The notes: generated by a model not told the origin, from the letters alone. A stretch of DNA of 36,997 bases from an uncultured SAR86 cluster bacterium (GCA_902516285.1 CABXXT010000011.1:1-36997); one strand, 5' to 3'; shown: positions 13,049-22,500, numbered from the stretch's first letter. Numbers and translations: made by a program.

Positions 13049-14256
13049 GTATTTAAATCTAGGTGGGCTATTTGAACTGCTGTCACAAAGACATCCATTG
13101 CTAAAGATAATTCATCTGAAGTCACAAAAGTTGGCGCAATTCTAATAATGCTGTCTTCTGAATCAATTCCTTTAGGAAAAGTTGCTCCTGCGGGTGTTAA
13201 TAAAACACCAGCGTCCTTACATATTTTTACTACCTTGCTAGCAATAGGTTTTGAAGTTGCATAGCATATAAAGTAACCACCAGTTGGCCTAGAAAAGGTT
13301 CCAAATTCATTATCAAGTTTTTCTAAAAATGAATAAGCTAACTCAAATTTTGGTCTCACTAATTCAGCATGTTTTTTCATATGAAGCTTAACTTTTTCAG
13401 CGCTCTCAAGAAAATCTACATGCCTTTTTTGATTGATCTTGTCTGGACAAATAATCATGGTCATCCTGACTTTTTTAACAAGATCTAGGGAATGACCTCC
13501 AGTTGCCATGAATGAGATACCGCCCCCTCCAAATGTAACTTTTGAACAAGATGTAACAATGACTGTTTGATTACAAACATTAGCTTTACTTGCAATATCC
13601 CACAAGGGACTTTGTGATTTTGTAGGTAAAAAATCGTGCACTAGGTATGCATGATCAAATAGAAAGAGAAACTTCTTTGAAAAATTTGAACCAACTTTAA
13701 ACATTTTCTGAATATTTTCGTCAGAGTATGTTTCTCCTGAAGGATTAGAATGCCTGGGAACACATAATATACCTAATATATCTCCATCATTTTTAAGAGC
13801 CGCTTCAAATGCATCTAAATCGATACCATCATTTGTCAAAGGTATTGGAACAACATCTATTCCAAAATCATTTAGCATCATAAAATGCCTGTCAAAACCC
13901 GGAACTGGACATATGAATTTAGGATTTTTTAAGTCTTTCCAAGGAATTGGTTCGGCAAACAAAAAGTTAGCCAATATGGTTTGATATGTCAGTAAAAGGC
14001 TAGACTGCTCTCCTGCGATAATATTCTCTAATGGTGCTGAGAATAAATCTGCACCAAGCTCTCTTGCCTCGGTTATCCCAAATGTTTCTCCGTAGTTTCT
14101 CAAATCTGCTCCACTGTTTGAGCTTGCAGAAACAGAGGAACTAAGTAACGCATTAGATAGATCTAGCTGATCAGATGATGGCTTGCCTCTTGTGATATCA
14201 ATAGAAAGATTCATTGATTTAAGTCTTTTAAAATTATTAAGAATTGCTTCAGACAT
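13045..14256 (-). CDS. Fold-type I aminotransferase (PF12897, aspartate aminotransferase Ic type)
   Basis: 403-residue PLP-dependent aminotransferase. The N-terminal SIDITRGKPSSDQLDLS and GEQSSLLLTYQTI mark the PF12897 branch that includes the Corynebacterium glutamicum aspartate aminotransferase (class Ic). PLP ligands are visible: Asn171 (NPSGETYSDE), Asp201 and Tyr204 (FLFDHAYLVHD) and the Schiff-base Lys239 in TSCSKVTFGGGG. The substrate is probably aspartate/glutamate or another amino acid; databases sometimes call the family alanine-glyoxylate aminotransferase. It stands alone on the minus strand, divergent from rmuC by 34 bases. Confidence 0.87.
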   Translation of the reverse strand: MSEAILNNFKRLKSMNLSIDITRGKPSSDQLDLSNALLSSSVSASSNSGADLRNYGETFGITEARELGADLFSAPLENIIAGEQSSLLLTYQTILANFLFAEPIPWKDLKNPKFICPVPGFDRHFMMLNDFGIDVVPIPLTNDGIDLDAFEAALKNDGDILGILCVPRHSNPSGETYSDENIQKMFKVGSNFSKKFLFLFDHAYLVHDFLPTKSQSPLWDIASKANVCNQTVIVTSCSKVTFGGGGISFMATGGHSLDLVKKVRMTMIICPDKINQKRHVDFLESAEKVKLHMKKHAELVRPKFELAYSFLEKLDNEFGTFSRPTGGYFICYATSKPIASKVVKICKDAGVLLTPAGATFPKGIDSEDSIIRIAPTFVTSDELSLAMDVFVTAVQIAHLDLNT

Positions 14257-14290
14257 AGTATGTAAGATATTTTAATGGAATAATAAGTAT

Positions 14291-15397
14291 ATGTTACAAG
14301 AAAATTTAATTCTTTTTATTCTGCTATCTTTGTTTTTTTTACTTTTTTTAGCTTCTGCATTTTTTTTAAAAAAAAATAACAGAAAGCTAATGGATGCAGA
14401 TTTAGTTAACTTAGTATCAAAGGTCCTTGATGAAAAAAATCAAACTCAGTCAAAAGACAATATAGATAGAATAAATGAGACCCTAAAGCCTTTTAAGACT
14501 CAAATCAAAGAATTAAATGAGCAAATTGTGAATTTAAAAAAAGAGCAATCTGCAGCAAAAGAAAGTTTCTCAAACGAAGTAAGTAAAGTTATTGAACAAA
14601 CCAACAAACTTAGTATTGATGCAGATAATCTTACAAATGCATTAAAAGGTGACTCCAAGGCGCAAGGGTTATGGGGAGAACAGCTACTAGAGAAAACCCT
14701 TGAAGAATCTGGATTAAGAAAAGGAAGAGATTACGAAGTTCAAAGAGGATTTAAGAATCAAAAAGGAAATATCGTTATACCAGATGCAGTTATATATTTA
14801 CCAGGTGATAGAAATATTATAATTGATTCAAAAGTATCATTAACAGCTTATTCAAATTTTGTTAATGAAAATAATAAAGATGAAAAAAAAGCATATCTTA
14901 AGGAGCATATAAATTCTTTTAAAGGTCATCTTAAAGATTTAGCATCAAAAAATTATAGAGATATTCCAGCATTGAACTCACCTGATTATGTCTTACTGTT
15001 TGTCCCTATAGAATCTGCTCTATCACTTGCTTTATCAAATGACTGGGACATTCAAAGGACTGCCATGCAAAATCAAATGGGCTTTGTAACCCCAACTAAT
15101 CTGATTGCAATTCTAAGGATGGCTGAAAGTCTTTGGAGATTAGATGCTCAAAATGAGAATGCATCTATGATTGCAAAAAGAGCTGGCCTCCTAATTGATA
15201 AATTTTCTGGTCTCAATGACGATATTACAAATATTGGAAAATATCTTAGGCTTGCTGAGAGATCATTTGAAGGTGCAGAAAACAAATTAACTTCTGGAAA
15301 AGGTAATCTTTTTGACCAAATCAAAGAACTTGAAGATTTGGGTGCAAAATCAAAAAAAATTATTGATCAGCCAAAAAATATAAGCACTAAAAAATAA
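14291..15397 (+). CDS. rmuC: DNA recombination protein RmuC
   Basis: 368 residues. An N-terminal membrane segment (about 6-26) is followed by a coiled coil (about 45-120) and the RmuC nuclease-like domain: GDSKAQGLWGEQLLEKTLEE, DYEVQRGF, PDAVIYLPGDRNIIIDSKVS and VPIESALSLAL. The conserved acidic and Lys residues (DAV, IDSK) correspond to a PD-(D/E)XK-like active site. RmuC limits inversions and illegitimate recombination between short repeats. It is shorter than E. coli RmuC (475) mainly because of a shorter coiled coil and tail. ABC permease translation starts 2 bases after its stop. Confidence 0.93.
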   Translation: MLQENLILFILLSLFFLLFLASAFFLKKNNRKLMDADLVNLVSKVLDEKNQTQSKDNIDRINETLKPFKTQIKELNEQIVNLKKEQSAAKESFSNEVSKVIEQTNKLSIDADNLTNALKGDSKAQGLWGEQLLEKTLEESGLRKGRDYEVQRGFKNQKGNIVIPDAVIYLPGDRNIIIDSKVSLTAYSNFVNENNKDEKKAYLKEHINSFKGHLKDLASKNYRDIPALNSPDYVLLFVPIESALSLALSNDWDIQRTAMQNQMGFVTPTNLIAILRMAESLWRLDAQNENASMIAKRAGLLIDKFSGLNDDITNIGKYLRLAERSFEGAENKLTSGKGNLFDQIKELEDLGAKSKKIIDQPKNISTKK

Positions 15398-15399
15398 AA

Positions 15400-16947
15400 A
15401 TGAACAACCTTAAAATTTGGAGATACATTTCATCACCATGGCTTATTTTTTCTTCATTTTTTTTTGTTGTGTTTTTCTTTTTCTCGTTTAGTTCTGATAT
15501 TGAGAGTGAATATATAAACAATAAATATTTAATTATTTTATTTTTAAATACTATTCTGCTATCTCTCCTAACAGGGTTAATATCTGCATTAATTGCTATA
15601 CCACTTGCAGTTTTAGTAACTTTTTATAAATTTCCTGGCCATAATTTTTTTAACTGGAGTCTTAGTTTATCAATTGCCTTTCCTGTTTATGTTTATTCAT
15701 TTATCTATGTAGGAATTTTTGAGTACTCTAGTCCTATCTCAGAACTTTTTCGTAGCTTTAATATTTATTTGCCATCATTAAAAAATATTATTGGAGCTTC
15801 AATTATTATGTCAATGGCGTTATTTCCATATATATTTATTTTAGTTAAGGCTCAACTATCCTCATCAGGAATAAAAATTTTTAAAGCAGCAAAAACATTG
15901 GGTAAAGATAATATTCAAGCCATTTATAAAGTAATTCTCCCATCTATGAAACCAGCAATTATCGGAGGTATCACGCTGGTGATGTTCGAAACAATATCTG
16001 ATTTTGGTGGTGTCTCAACCTTAAGAATTGATACTTTTACAATAGGTATTTATGAAGCTTGGTTTGGATACCAAAGCTATGTATCTGCAGTAAAACTTGC
16101 AGGATACCTAATGATATATGTCTTATTTATAATGTTTATAGGGAAGAGTCTCGGGGTAAGGTCAGAATATTTAGTCTCTAAATCTCCTGAAGAATTTGAA
16201 AAAATAGAATTAAGTAAAAGAGACAAATATTTATCTTTTCTTGTATGCCTAGTAATCTTTGTTTTCGTATTTTGTATTCCAATGGTACAACTAATAACAT
16301 GGAACTTCTCATCAACATCATTGGCTGTTCTTAGTAACTTAAATTTAATTTTTAATTCACTTCTAATTGGACTATTAGTTGCGGCCTTGACAGTTTTTAT
16401 AGCTATGTCTCTTGCTTTAAGTTATCAGAGTTTAAATAAAATAAAGTTAGTAATATCGATTTCAACTTCTGGATATGCGATACCTGGTTCTGTCATTTCT
16501 GCAGGATTATTATTTTTCTTTGACTATCTTTTTAATACTTCCCTTACAACTATTGGTATTTTTGGACTGATTTTATGTCTAAGTCTAAGATTTATGACTC
16601 CACCATTTAACTATTTGCTAGCATCATTAAAGAATATGTCTCAATCATCTATGAGTTCTTTATCGTTAATGCCAACAAACTCTTACAAAGCATTCAAACA
16701 AGTTTTATTGCCTCAGTTAAGGCCAGGTTTAGTAATTGGATTCATGATAGTTTTTATAGAATCTATAAAAGAACAACCTGCTACTCTTTTATTAAGGCCA
16801 GTTGGATTTGATACCCTGTCAACTAAAATATATAACTATACAAGTGAAGGTCAATGGATATTAGCATCAAGTCCAAGCATCATTTTGATTTTTGTTAGCT
16901 TAATTTTTGTCTACTTAATTAATAAAGGTATCAATTCAAAAATATAA
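15400..16947 (+). CDS. fbpB: ABC transporter permease, iron(III) FbpB/SfuB type
   Basis: 515-residue membrane protein with about 12 helices in two homologous halves, each with a permease EAA-type loop: AAKTLGKDNIQAIYKVILP in the first half and SLMPTNSYKAFKQVLLPQLRP in the second. ISDFGGVSTLRIDTFTIGIY is a segment I associate with the fused Fe(3+) permeases FbpB/SfuB; thiamine ThiP is a more distant alternative. No ATPase or periplasmic binding protein gene lies on either side, so partners must be encoded elsewhere. Placement 2 bases after rmuC and 3 bases before rppH implies a shared message. The symbol is by resemblance. Confidence 0.82.
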   Translation: MNNLKIWRYISSPWLIFSSFFFVVFFFFSFSSDIESEYINNKYLIILFLNTILLSLLTGLISALIAIPLAVLVTFYKFPGHNFFNWSLSLSIAFPVYVYSFIYVGIFEYSSPISELFRSFNIYLPSLKNIIGASIIMSMALFPYIFILVKAQLSSSGIKIFKAAKTLGKDNIQAIYKVILPSMKPAIIGGITLVMFETISDFGGVSTLRIDTFTIGIYEAWFGYQSYVSAVKLAGYLMIYVLFIMFIGKSLGVRSEYLVSKSPEEFEKIELSKRDKYLSFLVCLVIFVFVFCIPMVQLITWNFSSTSLAVLSNLNLIFNSLLIGLLVAALTVFIAMSLALSYQSLNKIKLVISISTSGYAIPGSVISAGLLFFFDYLFNTSLTTIGIFGLILCLSLRFMTPPFNYLLASLKNMSQSSMSSLSLMPTNSYKAFKQVLLPQLRPGLVIGFMIVFIESIKEQPATLLLRPVGFDTLSTKIYNYTSEGQWILASSPSIILIFVSLIFVYLINKGINSKI

Positions 16948-16950
16948 TAT

Positions 16951-17436
16951 ATGAAAGAGCTTGGATATAGATTGAATGTAGCTTTAGTTGTAATTAATAA
17001 AGATAAAAAAGTATTAATCTGTAAACGAAGAAATATGAATAGCTGGCAATTTCCTCAAGGTGGAATTGATAACGGTGAGTCACCATTAAAATCTGCAAAA
17101 AGAGAACTCTTTGAAGAAGTAGGCATACCCTCTAAATCAGTAAAATTAATAAACTCAACTAAAGATTGGTTTAAGTATGAAGTACCTTCAAAAAGTAGAA
17201 GAAGAAACTTTCTTGACAGAAAATTTAAAGGTCAAAAGCAAAAGTGGTTCATGTTCAAATTAATTGAAGATGTAGAAATTACATTTGAAAACGATCCAGC
17301 AAATGAGTTTGAGGAATATATGTGGGTATCCTATTGGTATCCCTTGAATGTGATAGTTTCCTTTAAACAGAAAGTATATTGTCAAGCAATGAATAGTTTA
17401 AGAAATTCTTTTCATGATGAGTTTAGTGATGTTTGA
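16951..17436 (+). CDS. rppH: RNA 5'-pyrophosphohydrolase RppH (NudH)
   Basis: Removes pyrophosphate from 5'-triphosphate mRNA ends and so opens transcripts to RNase E decay. 161 residues with YRLNVALVVINKD, SWQFPQGGID and a complete Nudix box at 37-59 (G-x5-E43-x7-R51-E-L-F-E55-E56-V-G58), then WFKYEVP and KGQKQKWFMFKL, all typical of RppH. Length is in the 160-175 range. The 3' end overlaps the TauE/SafE gene by 8 bases. Confidence 0.95.
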   Translation: MKELGYRLNVALVVINKDKKVLICKRRNMNSWQFPQGGIDNGESPLKSAKRELFEEVGIPSKSVKLINSTKDWFKYEVPSKSRRRNFLDRKFKGQKQKWFMFKLIEDVEITFENDPANEFEEYMWVSYWYPLNVIVSFKQKVYCQAMNSLRNSFHDEFSDV

Positions 17437-18220
17437 TGAAATCTTGATATTTGCTTCTCTGGGAACATTGGCTGGAGTTTTAGCAGGTATGTTTGGAATT
17501 GGCGGTGGCTTAATAATAGTTCCTGTTTTAATAGGAACTTTTGTAAATTTAAATTTTGAAAGTGAAATTATTGTCCATTTAGCAATAGGTACTTCCATTG
17601 CCTGCATAATATTTACTGGTTTGTCATCTGCAAGAGCTCACAATAATAGAAATTCAATAGATTTCTTATATTTTAAACCCGTTGCAACTGGAATAATTTT
17701 TGGTGCAATTGCTGGAGCTCTTTTTGCTGTTCAGATCGAAGGTATTATTTTGAAACTTTCAATTGGTATATTTATTTTTTTTGCAGGGTTACAAATATTG
17801 TTTGGAATAAAACTTTTTTCTAAGCCAATCCGACCAAATAAATCAAAATCAATATTTGCTGGATCAATAATTGGATTCTTATCTTCAATCCTTGGAATAG
17901 GTGGAGGAACCTTCTCAGTGCCATATTTCAAAGCATACGGATTAAGCCTTACAACATCAATTGGTACGTCTGCAGCGTGCGGTGTTCCAATAGCGATTTT
18001 TGGTAGCTTAGGTTATGTTATTGCAGGAATAAATATTGAAAGCTTGCCTATTTATAGTTTTGGCTATGTCTATCTTCCTGCCTTAATAGGTGTCTCAATT
18101 ACAAGTGTTTTTGGAGCAAAATATGGTGCTATGCTTGCACATTATTTTTCACAAGAAACTCTAAAAAATATAATGGCAGGATGGTTTTTTATTGTTTCAA
18201 TATATATGATTTTAGTATGA
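17429..18220 (+). CDS. TauE/SafE family membrane permease
   Basis: About 263 residues with about eight hydrophobic segments in two repeats. Each repeat begins with the family's glycine-rich motif: GMFGIGGGLIIVPVLI and LSSILGIGGGTFSVPYF. TauE/SafE proteins export sulfite, sulfoacetate or other organosulfur anions; the substrate here is unknown. In Proteobacteria such genes often lie just before lgt, as here. ATG 17429 (8-base overlap with rppH) is preferred over ATGs at 17414 and 17417 because that overlap recurs at other junctions in this window. The stop forms ATGA with the lgt start. Confidence 0.87.
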   Translation: MFDEILIFASLGTLAGVLAGMFGIGGGLIIVPVLIGTFVNLNFESEIIVHLAIGTSIACIIFTGLSSARAHNNRNSIDFLYFKPVATGIIFGAIAGALFAVQIEGIILKLSIGIFIFFAGLQILFGIKLFSKPIRPNKSKSIFAGSIIGFLSSILGIGGGTFSVPYFKAYGLSLTTSIGTSAACGVPIAIFGSLGYVIAGINIESLPIYSFGYVYLPALIGVSITSVFGAKYGAMLAHYFSQETLKNIMAGWFFIVSIYMILV

Positions 18221-19026
18221 TTTTTGAATTGCCAGAATTTTTCAATAATCCAAGTTTAATATCTTTTGGATCTATTAAAATACAGTATTATGCTGTTACC
18301 TGGTTGCTTTCAGCATTATTGATATATCTATTCTTAAAGAACAATAAAATAATACTTAGCATTGGGTTAAGTTCAGAAAAGGTGAATGACATGGTATTCC
18401 TTTATGGTCTTTTTTTTGGAGCAATGTGTGGTGGCAGAGTAGGTTATATGATTTTTTATGGAACTGATCAATTAATTAATAATCCTATTTCACTGTTTTA
18501 TATTTGGCAAGGTGGTCTAAGTTTTCATGGTGGCTTAATAGGAGTTATTGTTAGTTTAATAATATTTTGTAAAAGAAATGAAATTGACTTTTTCTGGCTT
18601 ATGGATGCAATCGCAATGGCAATGCCAATTGGTCTTGGTCTTGTTCGCATCGGTAACTTCTTAAATGGAGAACTTTATGGAAGAGCAACTAATCAAGCCT
18701 GGGGTTTTATTTTTCCTACTGATCCCTTTGGTGTTGCTCGACACCCCTCACAATTATATGAATCATTTGGAGAAGGGATAATATTATTTTTGATGCTTTA
18801 TATTGTGAGCAAGTTAACTAGCGTAAAAGGTTCAATTTGTTCATCATTTCTTATATTTTATGGTGCAATAAGATTTATAATTGAATTTTATAGGCAGCCT
18901 GATGCGCACATTGGATATGTAGCATTTGACTCTATCAGCATGGGTCAAGTTTTATGTATTCCAATGATAATTGCAGGAGTAATAATTTTAATTTACTCGA
19001 GGAAAAAAAATGAAAGCATATATTGA
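18217..19026 (+). CDS. lgt: Phosphatidylglycerol-prolipoprotein diacylglyceryl transferase Lgt
   Basis: Inner-membrane enzyme attaching diacylglycerol to the lipobox cysteine of prolipoproteins. 269 residues with seven hydrophobic segments; GGRVGYMIFYG, QGGLSFHGGLIG, RIGNFLNGELYGR (Lgt signature with its essential Arg and Asn) and RHPSQLYESF are all present. An upstream start at 18181 is open but would place 12 extra residues inside the preceding gene; ATG 18217 overlaps that stop as ATGA and gives the normal N-terminus. The 3' end overlaps thyA by 17 bases. The M2 lipoprotein encoded at 26604-28424 would be one of its substrates. Confidence 0.95.
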   Translation: MIFELPEFFNNPSLISFGSIKIQYYAVTWLLSALLIYLFLKNNKIILSIGLSSEKVNDMVFLYGLFFGAMCGGRVGYMIFYGTDQLINNPISLFYIWQGGLSFHGGLIGVIVSLIIFCKRNEIDFFWLMDAIAMAMPIGLGLVRIGNFLNGELYGRATNQAWGFIFPTDPFGVARHPSQLYESFGEGIILFLMLYIVSKLTSVKGSICSSFLIFYGAIRFIIEFYRQPDAHIGYVAFDSISMGQVLCIPMIIAGVIILIYSRKKNESIY

Positions 19027-19873
19027 TCTTTTGAGGTTAATACTTGAAAAAGGAGACGACAAAGAAGATAGAACAAATATAGGAACTATCTCTTCTTTTG
19101 GTCACCAACTAGAATTTGATCTTGAAGAAGGTTTTCCAGCAGTTACAACAAAATCTCTTGCATGGAAAGGAGTTGTGTCAGAATTGCTTTGGTTTTTGGA
19201 GGGGTCAGATGACGAAAGAAGGTTAGCAGAAATTCGTTTTCAAAAAAATAGAGAAGAGCTTACTGACTTAGATAAATTTTCAACCATTTGGACTGACAAT
19301 GCAGAAAATCAGGGAAAAGCATTAGGTTATGACAACAATCAAACAAAAAAAATATTAGGCCCAGTCTATGGGGTTCAGTGGCGAAATTGGACTGGAATAG
19401 ATCAAGTAAAAGAATTGTTAACAAATATTAAAGAGAATCCAAATAGCAGAAGACACATACTCTCAGCATGGAATGTTGGTGAGCTTGATAAAATGGCATT
19501 GCCGCCCTGTCATGTTATGTCTCAATTTTATATAAATGGAAAGGAAATTAGTTGTCATATGTACCAAAGAAGTGCAGACATGTTTCTAGGTGTTCCATTT
19601 AATATTGCAAGTTATGCACTTCTTCTTTCTATTTTTGCAAAAATTTTAGGTCTTAAACCTAGAAGGTTTATTCACTCATTTGGGGACGCTCACATATATA
19701 AAAATTCTATTGAGCAAGTAAAGGAACAGATTTCTAGATCACCCAAGCCATTACCAACTTTAAAAATTCCAAATATTAAATCATTAGATGATCTTAAACA
19801 TTATGGTGTAAATGACTTTATTTTAGATGGTTATGAGCACCATCCGCCAATTAAAGCAAAAATGGCTATTTAA
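19010..19873 (+). CDS. thyA: Thymidylate synthase ThyA
   Basis: Makes dTMP from dUMP using methylenetetrahydrofolate. RRHILSAWNVGELDKMALPP (148-166) leads into the catalytic Cys167 (PPCHV); YQRSADMFLGVPFNIASY and the C-terminal IKAKMAI agree with the family. At 287 residues it is about 23 longer than E. coli ThyA; the extra residues lie between GSDDE (about 65-69) and LGPVYGVQWR (about 116-125). A good ribosome-binding site (GAGG at 18999-19002) precedes the ATG. Its stop is directly followed by the folA ATG, so the two enzymes of the dTMP/folate cycle are co-translated. Confidence 0.96.
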   Translation: MKAYIDLLRLILEKGDDKEDRTNIGTISSFGHQLEFDLEEGFPAVTTKSLAWKGVVSELLWFLEGSDDERRLAEIRFQKNREELTDLDKFSTIWTDNAENQGKALGYDNNQTKKILGPVYGVQWRNWTGIDQVKELLTNIKENPNSRRHILSAWNVGELDKMALPPCHVMSQFYINGKEISCHMYQRSADMFLGVPFNIASYALLLSIFAKILGLKPRRFIHSFGDAHIYKNSIEQVKEQISRSPKPLPTLKIPNIKSLDDLKHYGVNDFILDGYEHHPPIKAKMAI

Positions 19874-20374
19874 ATGATAAAGATATCTCATGTAGTGGCC
19901 TTATCTAAAAATAATGTAATAGGTATTGATAACGATTTGCCATGGAGTCTTAAATCTGATCTTGCTCACTTTAAGGAATATACTTCTAATAAAATAATTA
20001 TTATGGGAAGAAAAACATTTGAGTCCATAGGAAGGCCTTTGCCAAACAGAATAAATTATGTAGTCTCTACAACTATCAAAAATATTGATGGAGTAAAAAT
20101 ATTTTCATCAACAAAGGAAGCTATTGATGAGGCTTATAAAGAGTGTGCATGCATTCAAAAAGATGAAATTGTAATTATAGGTGGAGGGTATTTGTTTAGG
20201 GAAACCTTGATAGATATTAACAAGCTTATATTAACAAGGGTAGACTGTGAAATAGATGGTGATATTTATTATCCGGAAATAGATTTATCAAGTTGGAAAT
20301 TAATTAGTACCCAATCTTTCACAAAAGATATAAATAATGATTATGACTTTAAAATAGAAGAATATATAAGGTAA
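19874..20374 (+). CDS. folA: Dihydrofolate reductase FolA
   Basis: Regenerates tetrahydrofolate from the dihydrofolate released by ThyA. 166 residues: VVALSKNNVIGIDNDLPW, then Asp29 in the substrate site (LKSDLAHFK; Asp27 of E. coli), IIMGRKTFESIGRPLPNR and IIGGGYLF. The gene abuts thyA with no gap and its stop abuts the stop of the convergent TPR gene, so no base separates the two operons. Confidence 0.96.
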   Translation: MIKISHVVALSKNNVIGIDNDLPWSLKSDLAHFKEYTSNKIIIMGRKTFESIGRPLPNRINYVVSTTIKNIDGVKIFSSTKEAIDEAYKECACIQKDEIVIIGGGYLFRETLIDINKLILTRVDCEIDGDIYYPEIDLSSWKLISTQSFTKDINNDYDFKIEEYIR

Positions 20375-21787
20375 TTATGATGATGTGTTTTGTTGTATAA
20401 AATCTCTTCTCAATGCCAGATTTTTAACTCTGATTTCTTCATTTTCAGTGTATTTTAGCCAAGTATTTGCTTGAGTCTTTATTGACTTCTTTTTATCCCT
20501 AGCCGCGATTCTAAAGTTTTTTCTTGCTTCATCAAAGTTTTGAAGCTCAAAATGAGCCTGGCCTAATGTAAGATAAACTTGAGATATATTTTTAATATCT
20601 CCTTTTTCAAGACCTTTATTGATTGCTTCGATAGCTTTATCTACCCTATCCTCTGATAAATATAAGTTACCTAAAATTACATATGAGGTGCCTTTTTCTG
20701 ACATTTCTGCAGATTTCTCCAATACAGGAATTGCTTTATCAATCTCTTGAGCCATTCTCCACGAATCTGCAAGTAATTTAAGATTTTTTTCTGTATCTTT
20801 TACAACTGGTTCAATTTTTTCTTCTTTGGTTTCTTCATCTACTATTGTTATCATCTTTTTTTGTCCAGATGTTATAACATCAGCTGCCCAATATGGATTT
20901 TTATTTAGTAGTAATAATTGAGCTAATGCTAAATATTCTGATTCTTTATTTAAGAAATCTTTTAAATATGCAGCTTTTAGGGTGATCATGTAATCTCTTT
21001 CTCTTCCAAGCTGACCATATGAGCCCCCCAATTGAATAAAATACTGTTTTTTAGGATACAGATTTACAAGAATTTCATAAATATCAATTTGTTGAAGTAA
21101 TGATTTTTCCTCTCCAATTTCAGACTTAAGTTCATTGATATTAGCTGCCATGATTACATACCAATTCTCTCTTGGTTTGTAGCCTTCCTCTTCAGCAAGT
21201 TGAATAGCTTTTTCAGTAGCAGAGTATGATTTTCTGTAATCTTCTTTAGCAAAATATGCTTGTCCTAAAAAAGACCAGGCCTGAGCAGTAACCTTCTCAA
21301 CTTCATCCATCCATTGCAAAATATATTTGATACCTTGATCATAATTTTCTAAGACCATACTTAATTGCCCCATTGATAAAAGAGCACCTGTTCTCAGAGG
21401 TATAGTTGACTCTGGTTCATTCATTAAATTATTGTAAGCATCTAATGCTTGTTTATATTTTGCATCACTAAAATAAACATATGCCCAAGCATTCCACATA
21501 ACTGATCGATCATAACTTTTAAGATCATCTTTATTTGCTTTTAAATCGTTTAGGACAGAAAGAACAGTTTCCATATCTGGTGCAGGTTCTCCTTTTTCAT
21601 CAACTGCTTCAAGAGCCTCATATACTTTTGCCATTTTTTTTGCTGTTGAGGACTGAAGAGCTCTTGCTTTTTTATATTTAACTGGTTTTTTATTTTCAGC
21701 TGAGGATTGTGCTTCAACAGATAAAGGGATTGATGCAAAAGAAAAGGTCAAACTTAAAAAGAGAAATTTATAGAAAAATTTATTCAT
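20375..21787 (-). CDS. Periplasmic TPR-repeat protein of the TonB2 operon
   Basis: 470 residues with a Sec signal peptide (cleavage expected after VEA, about residue 26) and many tetratricopeptide-like repeats: AYVYFSDAKYKQALDAYNNL, AWSFLGQAYFAKEDYRKSY, SYVILGNLYLSEDRVDKAI and VYLTLGQAHFELQNFDEARK. A TPR gene commonly closes the DUF3450-TtpC-ExbB-ExbD-TonB cluster of marine Gammaproteobacteria, and an outer-membrane or periplasmic scaffold role in TonB-dependent transport is inferred. It begins 5 bases after the tonB stop. Confidence 0.87.
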   Translation of the reverse strand: MNKFFYKFLFLSLTFSFASIPLSVEAQSSAENKKPVKYKKARALQSSTAKKMAKVYEALEAVDEKGEPAPDMETVLSVLNDLKANKDDLKSYDRSVMWNAWAYVYFSDAKYKQALDAYNNLMNEPESTIPLRTGALLSMGQLSMVLENYDQGIKYILQWMDEVEKVTAQAWSFLGQAYFAKEDYRKSYSATEKAIQLAEEEGYKPRENWYVIMAANINELKSEIGEEKSLLQQIDIYEILVNLYPKKQYFIQLGGSYGQLGRERDYMITLKAAYLKDFLNKESEYLALAQLLLLNKNPYWAADVITSGQKKMITIVDEETKEEKIEPVVKDTEKNLKLLADSWRMAQEIDKAIPVLEKSAEMSEKGTSYVILGNLYLSEDRVDKAIEAINKGLEKGDIKNISQVYLTLGQAHFELQNFDEARKNFRIAARDKKKSIKTQANTWLKYTENEEIRVKNLALRRDFIQQNTSS

Positions 21788-21792
21788 GTTAA

Positions 21793-22497
21793 CTAGCCAG
21801 CCTCATCTAATACATATTTAAAACTATGAAGAACACCGTCCACTGCTACAGCTTTTCCATCAACAATTTTTGGTTTATATTTTAACTTCAATGCTGCCCT
21901 TTGTGTTGCGCTATTAAACATACTACATGGTCTAAATTCAGCATCTGGATCATCAGGATTCTGTCTAGAACAATAGCCCTCAACAATTTCTGGATTCTCA
22001 ACACTTCCAGTGTCAGTTATGGTAAATTTTACTAGAGCATAACCCATTGTGCCTCTTTCTAATGCTCTTCTTGGATAAATTGGGACCACCTTAAATAATG
22101 GTATATATTCTCCATCCCTAAAAAAAGAACCACCTGCTTGAAAAGCTGGTTTTGGTTTAGCCATTGAGACATCTATACCTGTTAATGGTGCAAGATCAAG
22201 CTCTGGTTGAGCTATATCTTCAGGTTGCTCTTCTGGCTTTTCTGGTTTATCAACCTCAGTCATAAATGTATCAATCTCTCTTTCTGGCATAACAATATCT
22301 GCAAGTTTGACTGACGTATCATCCTTCATTCCACTATCACCCAACGCAATTAGAATTACCATTATTGAAAATAAAACAAATGTAATTAAGACGGAAAAGC
22401 CAACACCAGCAATATATTTATTATAATTAAATGCTCTAACATATAATTCATGAACAGATCTAAAAATTAGATTAAAAAAAGAAAAAACTTGATCCAT
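21793..22497 (-). CDS. tonB: TonB energy transducer (TonB2 type)
   Basis: 234 residues. A single N-terminal membrane helix (about 28-51) is followed by a short acidic/proline linker (EKPEEQPEDIAQPELDLAPL) and a C-terminal TonB domain beginning near IPLFKVVPIYPRRALERGTM. The YP motif and GYALVKFTITDTGSV are diagnostic. The linker is short compared with E. coli TonB, as is usual for TonB2 proteins. A loop with two cysteines (GYCSRQNPDDPD and RPCSMF) could form a disulfide in the periplasm. It carries the force from ExbB/ExbD to outer-membrane receptors; no receptor gene is in the window. Confidence 0.95.
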   Translation of the reverse strand: MDQVFSFFNLIFRSVHELYVRAFNYNKYIAGVGFSVLITFVLFSIMVILIALGDSGMKDDTSVKLADIVMPEREIDTFMTEVDKPEKPEEQPEDIAQPELDLAPLTGIDVSMAKPKPAFQAGGSFFRDGEYIPLFKVVPIYPRRALERGTMGYALVKFTITDTGSVENPEIVEGYCSRQNPDDPDAEFRPCSMFNSATQRAALKLKYKPKIVDGKAVAVDGVLHSFKYVLDEAG

Positions 22498-22500
22498 AAA

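Noticed and set aside
18181-18216. Upstream start for lgt
   Set aside because: It adds residues encoded within the TauE/SafE gene; ATG 18217 forms the usual ATGA overlap and the normal Lgt N-terminus.
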